Origin: Oegoconia quadripuncta
Taxonomy: Eukaryota > Arthropoda > Insecta > Lepidoptera > Autostichidae
Reading direction: 5' to 3'
DNA: 64,000 nucleotides
NCBI GenBank assembly: GCA_949316235.1
Contig: OX438744.1
Span: forward strand, 23,981,578 to 24,045,577
Shown here in pieces: positions 1 to 9,944 of this stretch. Numbering within the stretch: the first letter of the stretch is position 1; each line of letters begins with the position of its first letter. The notes under the pieces are model-generated. The model was not told where the DNA came from. It saw only the letters and a list, made by a program, of their open reading frames with translations, and made no database searches. The position numbers were made by a program, and so were the translations under genes.

Positions 1-649
1 AATTCCAACGCACACTCCCCGAAATGTATCCTGTAAAAAACTGAGAGACAGGCGACTTTGCGACGGTGTTCAAGGCTCTGCAATTTAGCAGTATAACCAG
101 CATATATTAGCAGTAGACCTATAAGTCTCATGGCAGTCGTTTTACAGAATCGAGTGCAGCTAGTTGGTACTTGGCTGATCCATCTTTATTTACGATGAAA
201 GAAACCAATCGAAGTGAAAATGGAATGACTCATCGTCCAACAATCGACTGTTAGAACTTGGAAATTAATATTTAAAAGTTATCGGAAACAATTTCAAATT
301 AAAGAATTTTACTTTCACTTGTAATATTAGGCGCTTTGAGATGTGAGAGTGTTTCCACTGGAAATGGAGCCAAATAACAAATCAGTTTTATTATGATCTG
401 TCAATTTCTTATTTAATTTGCATATGAAAGTGTGCCGCCAAAGTACTTTTCTGGGAACGCGTGTGTACGTGCGACTCTACTAAACTAGTGACTCTAGAAC
501 ACTTGGATGTAATTACAGACTTACCTACATAACGTCTCCACCTTTATCCCAAATGGAGTGGTCAGAGTTATCCCAAACATTAGTGCTTGGGTGTACCAAA
601 CATTAACAGTTTACTTGAAACTTCAAACATATCATTTGTTGGATTATTA

Positions 650-780
650 AATCTATTGGAAATAAAAATGTGGTTTAAGCATTTCTCGGTCAGTCAGTAT
701 GTCCAAGCTACCGCTTCTGAAATCTTTTGTGGGAAAAGAAGCAACGAAAGATCATTGTTCTTTTTTTTTATATATAAAAT
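650..780 (+). repeat. Repeat-6 copy 1 (probable LINE 3' end)
   Basis: Contains TCAGTATGTCCAAGCTACCG; an inverted copy lies at 6045-6212. Confidence 0.55.
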
Positions 781-956
781 TTATACTTGAAACGACATCT
801 ACGGGTCACCTTATGAAATACACAAAAATGTAATTATGACACGACACGTGGTAAACACGTGTTTACGACCCCGGGAAAAAACGGGTTTCGTGCAGCTTCC
901 CACCTATTCCAGTTGGACAATCCCATCGAACAAAGTCTATAAACTCCTGATACTAA

Positions 957-1284
957 GGCCCGTATTAATAAACCATTCTCAAGATTGAGAACAGTCTTGT
1001 GATCGATCTCAAGTAAACGTGTTGACTAATAAACCTAACTTGAGACCTGAAAAGCAGGTGCATACACAAGCAATACTCACTTGAGAGGTGTGCCGAGTTT
1101 CACGTATCTATTAATAAACGAAACTCAAGACAATGAGGCGAATACTCGAGAAGTGATCTCAACTGAGTAGTCATCAACATTTGTTTATAGATTAGCACGG
1201 AGTTTGAGATAGCGTCATGCTTAAGACGCATCTCGGGTGATACAGCCTCAAGACTTGTATTGAGATTGGTTTATTAATACGGGC
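957..1284. mobile_element. MITE-1, long form
   Basis: 328 bp with termini GGCCCGTATTAATAAACC and its inverse; rich in CTCAAG/CTTGAG motifs. Confidence 0.75.
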
Positions 1285-1804
1285 TTGGTCGCCGTGAGCA
1301 ACAGACACACATCCAAACATTCGCATGTACTAGTTGAAATTATTGGATAAAACACGCCATGTCTTGCAAGGTGTGCATGTGCATATAGTGTGTCGTCCCA
1401 CTAAGGAAGACGCGTGTTGAGTAACTGCGTGTAGACAGTAGATAAGCGAGTTATTACGTAATCTAGTGACACAGTGACTAGCCACTAGTTAACACACCAA
1501 AACAAATAATAAACGCTTGTTTACTGCACACGCAACATGTATAATGGCATTTGATTTAGAGCCTGTCCACACGAGTTATTCGGTTGCAATTCGGTCAGCC
1601 ACAATCGCATTTTCCGGGGCATTTTCGCAAATAACACATTGATAAACTCTGCTTAAAAAGTACTTAAAAAACTATACCCTAATAATAAATAATAAAACTT
1701 TACCTATGGAATTGGCGTTATTTTTTCTTCGTTAATCATATGTACCAATTCCTGCGATTTTGAAAAAGTTATATCCAATTAGTTTTTTATTTTACTACAA
1801 ACTA

Positions 1805-1958
1805 AAAAAAAATAGGCTACAAACGCGACCGTTAAATGACACAACTGTTTATTCGATGATAGTTTTGAAATAAAGAAGTTAAACTACCTATGCCTATATC
1901 ACTAACCTAATATGCCCTATATTTTACAGTACGGTAAAAAAACTCATCCGTTGTACGT
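1805..1958. mobile_element. MITE-2, right half
   Basis: Terminal ACTCATCCG and subterminal CCTAATATGCCCTA; lies between two Repeat-1 pieces (1695-1785 and 1968-2388). Confidence 0.6.
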
Positions 1959-1967
1959 ATATATTGG

Positions 1968-2388
1968 GTCTTTACCTATTAAATTGGAGTTTTTTTTTCT
2001 TCGTTAATCATATGTACCAATGCTTGCGATTTTCATAGCTATATCCAAATTTGTTTTTTATTTGGAAAATGGAATATTATTTCAAGGTTTCACATGAAAT
2101 ATTTTTTAATTTCTGTGCTAAATCACATAATAAAAAAAATTGGAACAGAGCTCTTTCATGTGCTTCCCATAATCGTTTCTTAGATTCGCTGAAACTTTTA
2201 TAAAGCGGTTACTTTTAAAAATTAACGCTGCCTTTACTTAACTTAATGTTATCCGATCACACAAAGTTTAGCTAAATTTTCGATTTGCCGTTCCCAAAAA
2301 AAAAATCAAAAATGTTTGTATGGAGAAAACAGTCTTAATGAAATTCTTCGTACAAAACGTCAATTTCATAGGTAAGGACCTAATATTA
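1968..2388 (+). repeat. Repeat-1 copy 1
   Basis: About 420 bp family starting near CTTCGTTAATCATATGTACC and ending TAAGGACCTAATATTA. No inverted termini. A partial copy of its first about 90 bp lies at 1695-1785. Confidence 0.75.
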
Positions 2389-2508
2389 TATGATATGGGA
2401 ATAACGTGTTCAACTGTCACGTGGATATAAATAAAATGCTCTGGAATCCGACCACGTATTGCTGAGATTTTTCTCGGGGGTTTAAAGATCAAGTAAATAA
2501 ATACCAGC

Positions 2509-2800
2509 GCCGTAAATATGCGCGAGTTTGCGGCGCTTGCAGTGGAGACATTGGGCCCGTGGTCTTCTGACACGAAACAATTTGTAAAGGATTTATCCGT
2601 TAGACTGGTCCACGCTTCTGGAGATGTGAGAGCTGGTGCCTACTTTGCTCAGCAGCTGAGCTTATGCATTCAGCGGGGCAATAGCGCTAGCGTACTAGGT
2701 ACTATGGTTCACGGAAGCGAGTTGGACGGCGTATTTTTTCTGTAAGATATAGGTATTTTTTAATTGTGTTTTATAAATTTGTTGTTTCATGTACATACCT
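2509..2800 (+). pseudogene. LINE-a C-terminal remnant
   Basis: The reading frame to TAA at about 2743 carries ALAVETLGPWSSDTKQFVKD, then AQQLSLCIQRGNSASVLGTM. This is the signature end of a non-LTR retrotransposon protein (ETLGPW, then S-I/C-QRGN-ASVLGT). It is heavily 5'-truncated; a short 3' UTR follows. Confidence 0.7.
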
Positions 2801-3134
2801 AATTAAATTTTAAAGATCTATAACTTTATCGCATAACATTTAAGAAACGCCCTCAAATAGTTAGGTTAACACTAACATGTCACACATGCATGACACGACA
2901 GTCTCATCACAGTACCTAGTGTAGTGAAACGGCCAGCATGTCAGGTTGGTTCCCATCACTTTCTCCGTCATTTCGACATGACACATCTGTTTCTACATAA
3001 CTTCGCACTTATACTTTCATCTCAATCGTCAGCAATATTACGGCAATGGATTACATTAATGTAACTATTAAGAAATCAATTGAAATCAACGACTATTAAC
3101 TAAATAAATTGTTTTTAAACAATACCTAGCTATG

Positions 3135-3260
3135 AACGACCGATTGGTGTAGTGGATAGTGACCCTGTCAGCGAAACCAACGGTTGCGGGTTCGAATCCC
3201 GCAAGGGGTAAATGTTTGTATGATGAATACGAACATTTATTCCCGAGTCATGGATGTTTA
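3135..3260 (+). repeat. SINE-B copy 1, 5' part (tRNA-derived)
   Basis: SINE-B has a tRNA-like head with an A-box-like GGTGTAGTGGATAGTGACC and a B-box GGTTCGAATCCC, then a body with GATGAATACGAACATTTATT. This copy is split by MITE-3 and resumes at 4068. Confidence 0.85.
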
Positions 3261-3262
3261 TA

Positions 3263-4065
3263 CAGGGCGTCCCAAAGTTATGGGACATGAAGGGGAAGTA
3301 CCTTAAATATCGTAGATAGTGAATTTTGCTCAAAGAAGACTTTATGTTATTTTTAAAAGTTAGTAATTCTGCATTCATAGATTTTCTAAAAATTATTTGC
3401 TTCGGCTGGGAATCGAACCGACTCAAATGTGAAAAAAAAAACACCCTACTTTTATGATGCCAATCGAAAGAATAGCTAAAAAATAATAACTCTGCCTAAG
3501 TAACATAGTATTTTAAAAGAAAGGAACAACGTGAAATTAATCATTTTAATCAAATAAAAAACATACATGAAACTGCCGTAGTCAATTAAGTAGGTATTTT
3601 CTTGTAAATTAATTAATTAAATGCTCAAAATGTGATCCACGTGCACTTATAATAAGGAAAACTATGTTAGTACCTATTTTATGAAGTGGGTACTTATTTA
3701 CGAATAATCAATGCTATCTTTGGAATGATAATATCGCTACTTTTCGAACGTCGTCGGCAATAAATAACTTTCTTGAAATTTGACTCAATCATTTTATGTT
3801 GTTCCTTTCTTTTAAAATACTATGTTACTTAGGCAGAGTTATTATTTTTTAGCTATTCTTTCGATTGGCATCATAAAAGTAGGGTGTTTTTTTTTCACAT
3901 TTAAGTCGGTTCGATTCCCAGCCGAAGCAAGTAATTTTTAGAAAATCTAATTAATGCAGAATTACTAACTTTTAAAAATAACATAAAGTCTTCTTTGAGC
4001 AAAATTCACTATCTACAATATTTAAGGTACTTCCCCTTCATGTCCCATAACTTTGGGACGCCCTG
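3263..4065. mobile_element. MITE-3, long foldback element with TA duplication
   Basis: 803 bp with near-identical inverted arms of about 270 bp (about 3263-3530 and 3798-4065), starting CAGGGCGTCCCAAAGTTATG. It is flanked by TA (3261-3262 and 4066-4067). Removing the element plus one TA restores the SINE-B body found in the other copies. TA duplication suggests Tc1/mariner-type mobilisation; no transposase is present. Each arm carries GGGAATCGAACCGAC. Confidence 0.85.
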
Positions 4066-4067
4066 TA

Positions 4068-4175
4068 TAAATATTTATGTATGTTTATCCGTTATCTAGT
4101 ATCCATAGTACAAGCTTTCCTTAGTTTGGGACTAGATGATTGGTGTAAGTGCCCCAAATATTAAAAAAAAAAAAA
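4068..4175 (+). repeat. SINE-B copy 1, 3' part
   Basis: Continues exactly where the 5' part stops and ends in a 13-nt A-tail. Confidence 0.85.
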
Positions 4176-4214
4176 CGTCAGATAGAAATTTTTAAAATTA
4201 ATTGTAGTTCTAAT

Positions 4215-4297
4215 TTAGCCGAGAATAGGCCTCCCTACAGGGGAGGTGCAGCAGGGGGGAACCTGGAAGCCGTTTACGCGAACCCTGGTCCTCCCTA
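4215..4297 (+). mobile_element. LINE-g 3' end, first part
   Basis: Matches the intact copy at 43880 up to GGTCCTCCCTA. Resumes at 4687-4806. Confidence 0.6.
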
Positions 4298-4686
4298 AAG
4301 TCAAAGTCAAAGATATTTATTGCAAAACTATAGGTATTTGACAAGTTGGTAACATTACAATAATAAGTTCAGCTATAGCATACCAGTAAAGGGGTACAAT
4401 AACAAAATTAAATAATTAATACCAAAGAATTAATCAATAAATTACCAAATTCACTAAATGCTAAATAATTAATTGTCATCGTCAGATCAAGAAGTCAATA
4501 AAAATTTACAGATTATCACACACTAGTCAATAAGTATTAAGCCATTATATTTAAAGTTTATTAGATACATTATATCTAGTTTAGTCATAACTTCAAATTT
4601 TGCCTTTGTTGTCAAAGAATTCCTGCATACTATAAAATACTTTTAAGATCAGCCAATTGTTTACTGCTGTTTTAAAATTCCTGATA
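4298..4686 (-). mobile_element. LINE-f 3' end inserted in LINE-g
   Basis: Minus strand, with protein end NFKTAVNNWLILKVFYSMQE then FFDNKGKI, typical of a LINE C-terminus, and a tail ATCTTTGACTTTGACTTT. Flanked by CCTA (4294-4297, 4687-4690). Confidence 0.65.
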
Positions 4687-4806
4687 CCTACCGCCGTGGA
4701 AGGTCGCCGCGGGGTTTCAGTGGGTATACCTCCCATTAGGGGAGGTGAATTCCATATAACTAAAGTGAGGCGGTAGGTGTAACGCATTTCCCCCCGAAAA
4801 GAAATC
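4687..4806 (+). mobile_element. LINE-g 3' end, second part
   Basis: CTACCGCCGTGGAAGG to CGCATTTCCCCCCGAAAAGA. Confidence 0.6.
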
Positions 4807-5123
4807 GGGTTGATCTGCTTTTTCGCGCAAAAAAACGCATCATTTAAATTGTAGGTGGCTAAAGAAGTATTTGCTATGAGACTAACTCGCTGCCTTCATT
4901 TAACTATAATTTTATTGAGAAATATAAGTAAATTGCAGTAAATAAGACTATTATCTGTGGCACTGTGACCTTTCTACACCGTCGTCACTGTTAATTATTG
5001 GCAGCGGACAGGGCCGGAGTAAGAACGCAATGACTGGGGTGCTATATGTAGAGTCAAAGAAAACTTAACCTGGATATCGCTCTATAAAAACGAATTTATT
5101 ACGAGCGAAAGAGAGATCAAATT

Positions 5124-5256
5124 CCTCAGACAGCGTTGCCAGGGTGTTCCTATTGAGACGTACCCGTGATCGAATTCCTAAATGTCCCGATTAAGAACAT
5201 TTAGGATCCCATCACGGGTAGGTCTCCATAGGAACACCCTGGCAACGCCGTCTGGG
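5124..5256. other. 133-nt hairpin, possible MITE
   Basis: Arms of about 60 nt (GCGTTGCCAGGGTGTTCCTA; CTACCCGTGAT) with a short loop near 5190. Single copy in the window. Confidence 0.8.
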
Positions 5257-5467
5257 GCGCAAAAATCGGCACTTAATTACGGCACTGTGAACTATAGGTA
5301 GCCATTTTGTGTAATTATCATTATCATGTGAACGAGGTCAGGTGGCATCCTTAACTTACCTATTTACTAAACCAACTTGCAAATGACAATAACAAACTAA
5401 GTGTGCCTACTTTGTGTAAGAAATAACTAAGTTTATTAAATACCGAGTATGCGTATACCCAATCTAA

Positions 5468-5613
5468 GGCCCGTATTAATAAATCGTTCTTGAGATTGAG
5501 TTCGCGTCTCAGTTTCAAGACCATTTTTTCTGATGCTGTTTTAATATGCAGCAGATTGTCAAGCGTCAACTTGAGGCCATGTCTATCTTGAGGACGGTTT
5601 ATTAATACGGGCC
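5468..5613. mobile_element. MITE-1, short form
   Basis: 146 bp with the same termini; the internal TGATGCTGTTTTAATATGCA is shared with the copies at 34065 and 56703. Confidence 0.8.
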
Positions 5614-6044
5614 ATATACATACCTAAATATCTAACGGACATATATCGCAGCCATGGTTTTGATGTAATTTTACCAGTGTATTAACGTCTAGAAGTAAAA
5701 AAAAATGTTTTAATTGTTCCTTCACAATTTATTTACGAAAATATTATGTATTTACGAAAAAATATTTCTGCATTCCCGAAAAATAGTGATAAGCATAACT
5801 TAAATTTGAGATATAAGAAGAAAATCGCCACTTACGTTCAGATTAAGCCGAGTTAATATATTATTTTACTCTTTTATAACCGTATGCCCAAGAATGTCAT
5901 TAATCTAAATGAGAAACAATTTAAAGACCATGTCAAAACAACATTAACACAAAAAGGTTGTTACAAAAATTTGTAACTACCTAAATGACATAAACGCTTG
6001 GAATACTTCTCCCTGTTCCCAAAAATTATAAAATTGAATTAGTT

Positions 6045-6212
6045 GTATGCTTTTATTAAAAAAAAAGAAAATATCAATGATCCTGTGGGTTTCTTGCGCC
6101 GCGCCGCTTCTTTTACCACAGATGATTTCCCTTTCTGAAGCGGTAGTAGCTTGGACATACTGACTGACAGGGAAATGCTTAAGCCCTATTTTTATTTCCA
6201 ATAGATTTAAAT
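6045..6212 (-). repeat. Repeat-6 copy 2
   Basis: Longer than copy 1; contains AGAAGCGGCGCGGCGCAAGA on the minus strand. Confidence 0.6.
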
Positions 6213-6499
6213 TGACATCATGTACCGTACGTTGAAATAAATGCTTGAAGTTTTATTTACCTATAATGAAACATGTACGAATATGTGCAAATAATTTACT
6301 TAACCATATATAGAATAGGTCGAGGTAAAAACAATTTATGGGCTTTAAATTAAGTAAGTTGCCCTCAAATCCAGTTGCCGTTAACATTCGCACACGATTA
6401 CTAGGTATATGTAGGTGGATACCTAGAGTTGCCATATTATCCAAGCATTTAGATAGATCTTACCCTCGATTGAAATATAGGATATTTTTTAAGTACCTC

Positions 6500-6592
6500 C
6501 CGATAAAGTACCTTCCACCTTCGACCTCATCTTCGCTTAACATCAGGTGTGATTGAGGTCAAGTAAAAACCCGTTGTGCATAAAAAAAAAAG
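6500..6592 (+). repeat. SINE-A, 3' fragment
   Basis: Only the last about 95 bp (CTTCCACCTTCGACCTCATC to the A-tail). Confidence 0.75.
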
Positions 6593-6672
6593 TGAGTAGT
6601 TCCTGCGGGATAAATAAATTTCCGCGATAAAGTTATTCCACGCAGGCGAAGCCGCGGGCGGTAAGCTAGTCT
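6593..6672 (+). mobile_element. Helitron-like 3' terminus
   Basis: GC-rich CACGCAGGCGAAGCCGCGGG followed by CTAGT, a hairpin-plus-CTRR-T ending as in lepidopteran non-autonomous Helitrons. Confidence 0.55.
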
Positions 6673-6684
6673 TTAATAAATGTA

Positions 6685-7267
6685 CATCATCATGTCAGCC
6701 CGTAAACATCCCACTGCAAGGATATAGGCCTTCCCTCGCATAATGAGGGACATTATTTTATTTTATTTTTTATTTCATTTAATTTATATTTATTTAATAT
6801 TACATTTAATATTCATATATTTGCCTGTATAGATCTAAATATTATCTGCTAATCCTGTAACGCTTCTTACTTTAATTAAAATATCATAAAATGTACTATT
6901 TCCCAAAAATATATTTTGCTGTGTTTCTGTGTATGACTATCTATGGAGATTATTTCTGTCTATGCAATGACTATTTTGTACTACTTTACATTATAATGTA
7001 ACGACTGTCAGTTTCCCGAAAATAAATAAATAAATAAATAAATAGTCCACCACGTTGGCCCAATACGGGCTGGGGTCTTCACATGCCTTAGAATTTTTAT
7101 TTCTCAGCCATGCAGGTTTCCTCACAATGTTTTCCTTCACCGTTTAAGAGCAGTCGGATAAATGCACATAAGTAATAAAACTCATTGTTACATGGCTTGC
7201 CTGGGAATCGAAACCGGACATCCCAAATTGGGAGATCGTGTCTTAACCGCTGAGCCACCGACGCTGT
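6685..7267 (-). repeat. SINE-D copy split by a LINE 3' end
   Basis: Minus-strand copy. Sequence 6752-7043 is foreign and interrupts the 3' part between GAGGGACA and AGTCCACCACG. Confidence 0.75.
6752..7043 (+). mobile_element. LINE 3' UTR fragment with (AATA)n tail
   Basis: Non-coding 290 bp ending in an AAATAAATAAATAAATAAA tract, inserted in SINE-D. The tail type suggests a 5'-truncated LINE. Confidence 0.5.
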
Positions 7268-7329
7268 AATTCTTCAGTAAGACAAAATTTAACTAGTTCA
7301 TACAGCGTCTTAGCCACTTCAGAATCTGG

Positions 7330-7662
7330 AGTTTTTTTTTAAGCACAACGGGTTAGCACTTGACCTCAATCACACCTGGTTAAGTGAAGATGAGGCCGAA
7401 GGTGGAAGCGTACTGACCCGGAAACCCAAATATTTGGGGAACAGGCTATTTTATCTTTGACAACCGGAACACAACAACGCTATTAACATTGCTGTTTGGC
7501 GGCAGATTTAGATAAGATGGTGGTAGCTAGCCAGGCGGACATTTAAAATGCCTTACCACCAACCAAACCGAGTACTAAATATGTATGTACCCCGCTGGGG
7601 ATCGAACCCGCAACCTTCGATTCGTAAACCCTATGTTGTTTACAATGAGCCACGGAGGCGGT
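7330..7662 (-). repeat. SINE-A, complete
   Basis: SINE-A is about 335 bp: a tRNA-like head CCGCCTCCGTGGCTCAATGT with B-box GGTTCGATCCCC, a body with GTCCGCCTGGCTAGCTACCA, and a 3' end CGTGCAT plus A-tail. This copy lies right after the micropeptide poly(A) signal. Confidence 0.85.
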
Positions 7663-7694
7663 TAAAATAATAGGATATAGGAGTAGATAAGATG

Positions 7695-7700
7695 TTTATT
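7695..7700 (-). promoter_or_regulatory. poly(A) signal AATAAA of the micropeptide unit
   Basis: Minus-strand AATAAA 26 nt after the stop at 7726, immediately before a complete SINE-A begins at 7662. Confidence 0.45.
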
Positions 7701-7725
7701 CTACCTGTATTACAATTTCTTATAT

Positions 7726-7869
7726 CTAGTTGTCGCCTTTATGATTTGCTTCGCCCGCATTCTTTTTAGACTTACCCAATATTTCGTCCAGCCAATAGCA
7801 GGAGACGTACAGGAATATGGCGATGCCAAGCCAGAATCCGATCAGCAACACGGCTAGGTATTCCCACAT
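7726..7869 (-). CDS. putative 47-residue single-pass membrane micropeptide
   Basis: The minus-strand ATG (7869-7867) has AAA immediately before it, a good insect initiation context. The frame runs 47 codons to TAG (7728-7726). Residues 5-22 (LAVLLIGFWLGIAIFLYV) form a clear transmembrane helix. A short juxtamembrane stretch, SCYWLDEILG, follows, and then a basic/polar tail, KSKKNAGEANHKGDN. An AATAAA lies 26 nt past the stop, giving a very compact mRNA. The 5' leader is rich in AAAGTGA repeats. Caveat: GGTAAGTC at the DEILG codons resembles a splice donor, so this could be a first exon with a chance continuation. The size and layout resemble insect membrane micropeptides such as SERCA regulators, but no family motif was recognised. 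It is too short for ordinary ORF filters. Confidence 0.5.
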   Translation of the reverse strand: MWEYLAVLLIGFWLGIAIFLYVSCYWLDEILGKSKKNAGEANHKGDN

Positions 7870-8029
7870 TTTCACTTTGACACTTTCACTAACACATTTC
7901 TAAAGCTTAATCACTTTGCTTCACTTTACTATTCACTTTGTTATGGCATTTGATTGTCATATTAGAGAATTCTACAGAGAATAAGATAATGTTTAGTCAT
8001 TTTTATTACTTAGCTGTGTACGTTCAATA

Positions 8030-8248
8030 TACGTTCTTTAATTGGCACTGTGGTTCAAATCTCTCTATGTGTTAAGTCCATTTTTACTTAATTTTTTGCG
8101 TTTAAATGACTTTAAAGCGATCACAAATAAATCAACAATCTACGTTCTTTAATTGACACTGTGGTTCAAATCTCTCTATGTGTTAAGTCCGTTTTTACTT
8201 AATTATTTGCGTTTAAATTACTTTAAAGCGATCACAAATAAATCAACA
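8030..8248. repeat. tandem duplication, 111-bp unit, twice
   Basis: The unit starting TACGTTCTTTAATTG is repeated at 8030 and 8141 with about five differences by eye. It lies 160-380 bp upstream of the minus-strand micropeptide start, so it may include promoter sequence. Confidence 0.85.
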
Positions 8249-8360
8249 TGGGCAGTGGCGTGCCTTCCATACGGGCAGAAAATCAGTGCCTAAGCTTTCC
8301 TTAAAATGCATTGTACAGACGCTGATTTATACTGATGTGAACAGAGATATTCTAAACATT

Positions 8361-8602
8361 GACGACCTCTTGGTGTAGTGGATAGTGACCCTGTCAGTGA
8401 AACCAACTGTTGCGGGTTCGAATCCCGCGAGGGGTAAATGTTTGTGTGATGAATATGAACATTTATTCCTGAGTCATGGATGTTTATATAAATATTTATG
8501 TATGTTTATCCGTTATCTAGTACCCATAGTACAAGCTTTGCTTAGTTTGGGACTAGACTATTGGTGTAGGTGTCCGAAATATTTATTTATTTATAAAAAA
8601 AA
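8361..8602 (+). repeat. SINE-B copy 2
   Basis: Complete head and body, tail of TTTATTTATTTATAAAAAA type. It provides the intact site that MITE-3 interrupts in copy 1. Confidence 0.85.
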
Positions 8603-8604
8603 TA

Positions 8605-8743
8605 ACTTCGTTGTTTTTGAAACTTTATTTATGGGTACATTTCAGGTGCACTATTTATGCACAGTTTTATGGGATATGAATTATAATCATGAGTAAAGCA
8701 GTCTCTGCGTATGATAATGAAAATTCCAGCAACACGTGACCCC
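8605..8743 (-). repeat. Repeat-2, left portion, interrupted by element X and Harbinger MITE
   Basis: Repeat-2 is a dispersed family without visible coding, recognised by CATTCTGGCGTCACGTGTTG and CACCGAAATATACAAGTC. This minus-strand copy resumes at 9682-9765 after the two insertions. Confidence 0.65.
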
Positions 8744-8754
8744 AGAGACTCTTA

Positions 8755-9261
8755 GGCGCTGTCTCCACGAGAGAGAGAATCGCGGCTATATAATCGTCGT
8801 GCCACCTATTTCTATATACTTTCTATGAACGCGTCTCCACACGGCGATGTTATCGCAGCGATACGACGAGTGGCAATTGCGAGCATGACGTTGGCGTATC
8901 GTCGCGATATCGTCGCTACTTGTAGTCTTTGGCTACTGGTGGCGCATCCGGGGCGCGCTCGTCGCAGAACGTGGCGCGCTCGCAGCGAGTGCGCGGGGAG
9001 CGCGCCACGCTGTCATTTCAGCGTTGCCTCTCGCCAAGCAAAGACGTTGCGTATCGACAAGCTTTTTAAAGAATTCATGAACTCTTTTAACAAATAAAAG
9101 AGCATCGAAAAAAAATGCGGCGATTCAGTTACGAGTCGCCGCGGACTCGCAGCGATTCCGTTGCGAGTCGCGACGATACGCTGGCGGAATAATCGCTCGT
9201 CCGTGGAGATTGTCCGACGATAGAAGCGCCGACTCGTTGCGATTGTCTCGCTCGTGACGCC
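8755..9261. mobile_element. GC-rich non-autonomous element (element X) with 11-bp flanking repeats
   Basis: It begins GGCG and ends CGCC, with imperfect inverted termini around ACGAG-GAGA-AATCGC. It is dense in GCGACGAGT-type subterminal motifs. It is flanked on both sides by AGAGACTCTTA (8744-8754, 9262-9272), as expected of a target-site duplication. Only 9-11 bp classes such as MULE-like elements make duplications that long, so the class is uncertain. No coding remnant recognised. Confidence 0.55.
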
Positions 9262-9272
9262 AGAGACTCTTA

Positions 9273-9681
9273 GGGCTTTATCACACTAGCGAGTTGCGAG
9301 CGAGTGGAAAGCGGGGTGAGTGCGCAGCGAGTACGCCGCGAGTTCGCGACCTATGCGCAGCGAGCTCGCCGCAGGTGGGCAGCGAGTTCGCGGCGTGCGA
9401 TTCTCGTTTTGTACATTCAGTGCCAGAATGGATTAAGACGAGGAAACACTGCTGTTAGCTTTGTTACTCCGAAGACGGAAACGAAGACAAAAGCAGATAA
9501 AACGAAGAATATGGGAAGACCCATTATCAAGTTACAAAATGGCGTCAACAGTTCGCCGTGAGCTCACTGCGCACCTTCGGCGTGTTCGCCACGCACACGT
9601 CGCGAACTCGCGGCGTGCTGGCTGCGCACTCGCCCCGCTTCCCACTCGCTCGCAACTCGCTAGTGTGATATGATAACGCTC
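9273..9681 (+). mobile_element. PIF/Harbinger-type MITE with transposase N-terminus remnant
   Basis: Long GC-rich terminal inverted repeats start CACACTAGCGAGTTGCGAGC and carry repeated GCAGCGAGT subterminal motifs. The centre (9428-9548) reads M-D-stop-DEETLLLALLLRRRKRRQ and then RRIWEDPL. The Leu-run, Arg-run and W-x-x-P arrangement is that of Harbinger transposase N-termini. Everything after that is lost, so this is a non-autonomous deletion derivative. A TTA precedes the left end; the right flank is CTA, an imperfect match to the family's 3-bp target. Confidence 0.7.
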
Positions 9682-9765
9682 TCTACATGGTATTATTTAT
9701 TTTGGGCACTATTCAGCACAGTTTTTTGACATGATCAAATTTGTGGATAGAGCAGAACTTACGTT
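9682..9765 (-). repeat. Repeat-2, right portion resumed
   Basis: Continues the copy at 8605-8743, with GGGCACTATTCAGCACAG and then TTGACATGATCAAA as in the family's other copies read in reverse. Confidence 0.6.
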
Positions 9766-9944
9766 ATATTCTGCCTTTATAAGAATATATTTTAGGAATA
9801 AACACTTAAGTTGTTACTAATACTACTCGGAGCCGGTTATTGCCAGATAACAGCTTTTTATTTATAATTATTGCGTCAATATAAAAAAAAAATATCCAAA
9901 AAACTATAAAGTGGTCGAAATAACGTTGATTAATGAGTAATTGA

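Noticed and set aside
3130..3444. 104-codon minus frame
   Set aside because: It spans the SINE-B/MITE-3 junction and has no protein signal.
8361..8450. tRNA gene suggested by A-box and B-box
   Set aside because: The acceptor and anticodon stems do not form and a SINE body with tail follows; the same holds for all SINE heads here.
9304..9673. 85- and 70-codon frames in the GC-rich block
   Set aside because: They arise from inverted termini of the Harbinger MITE; only the short transposase remnant is meaningful.
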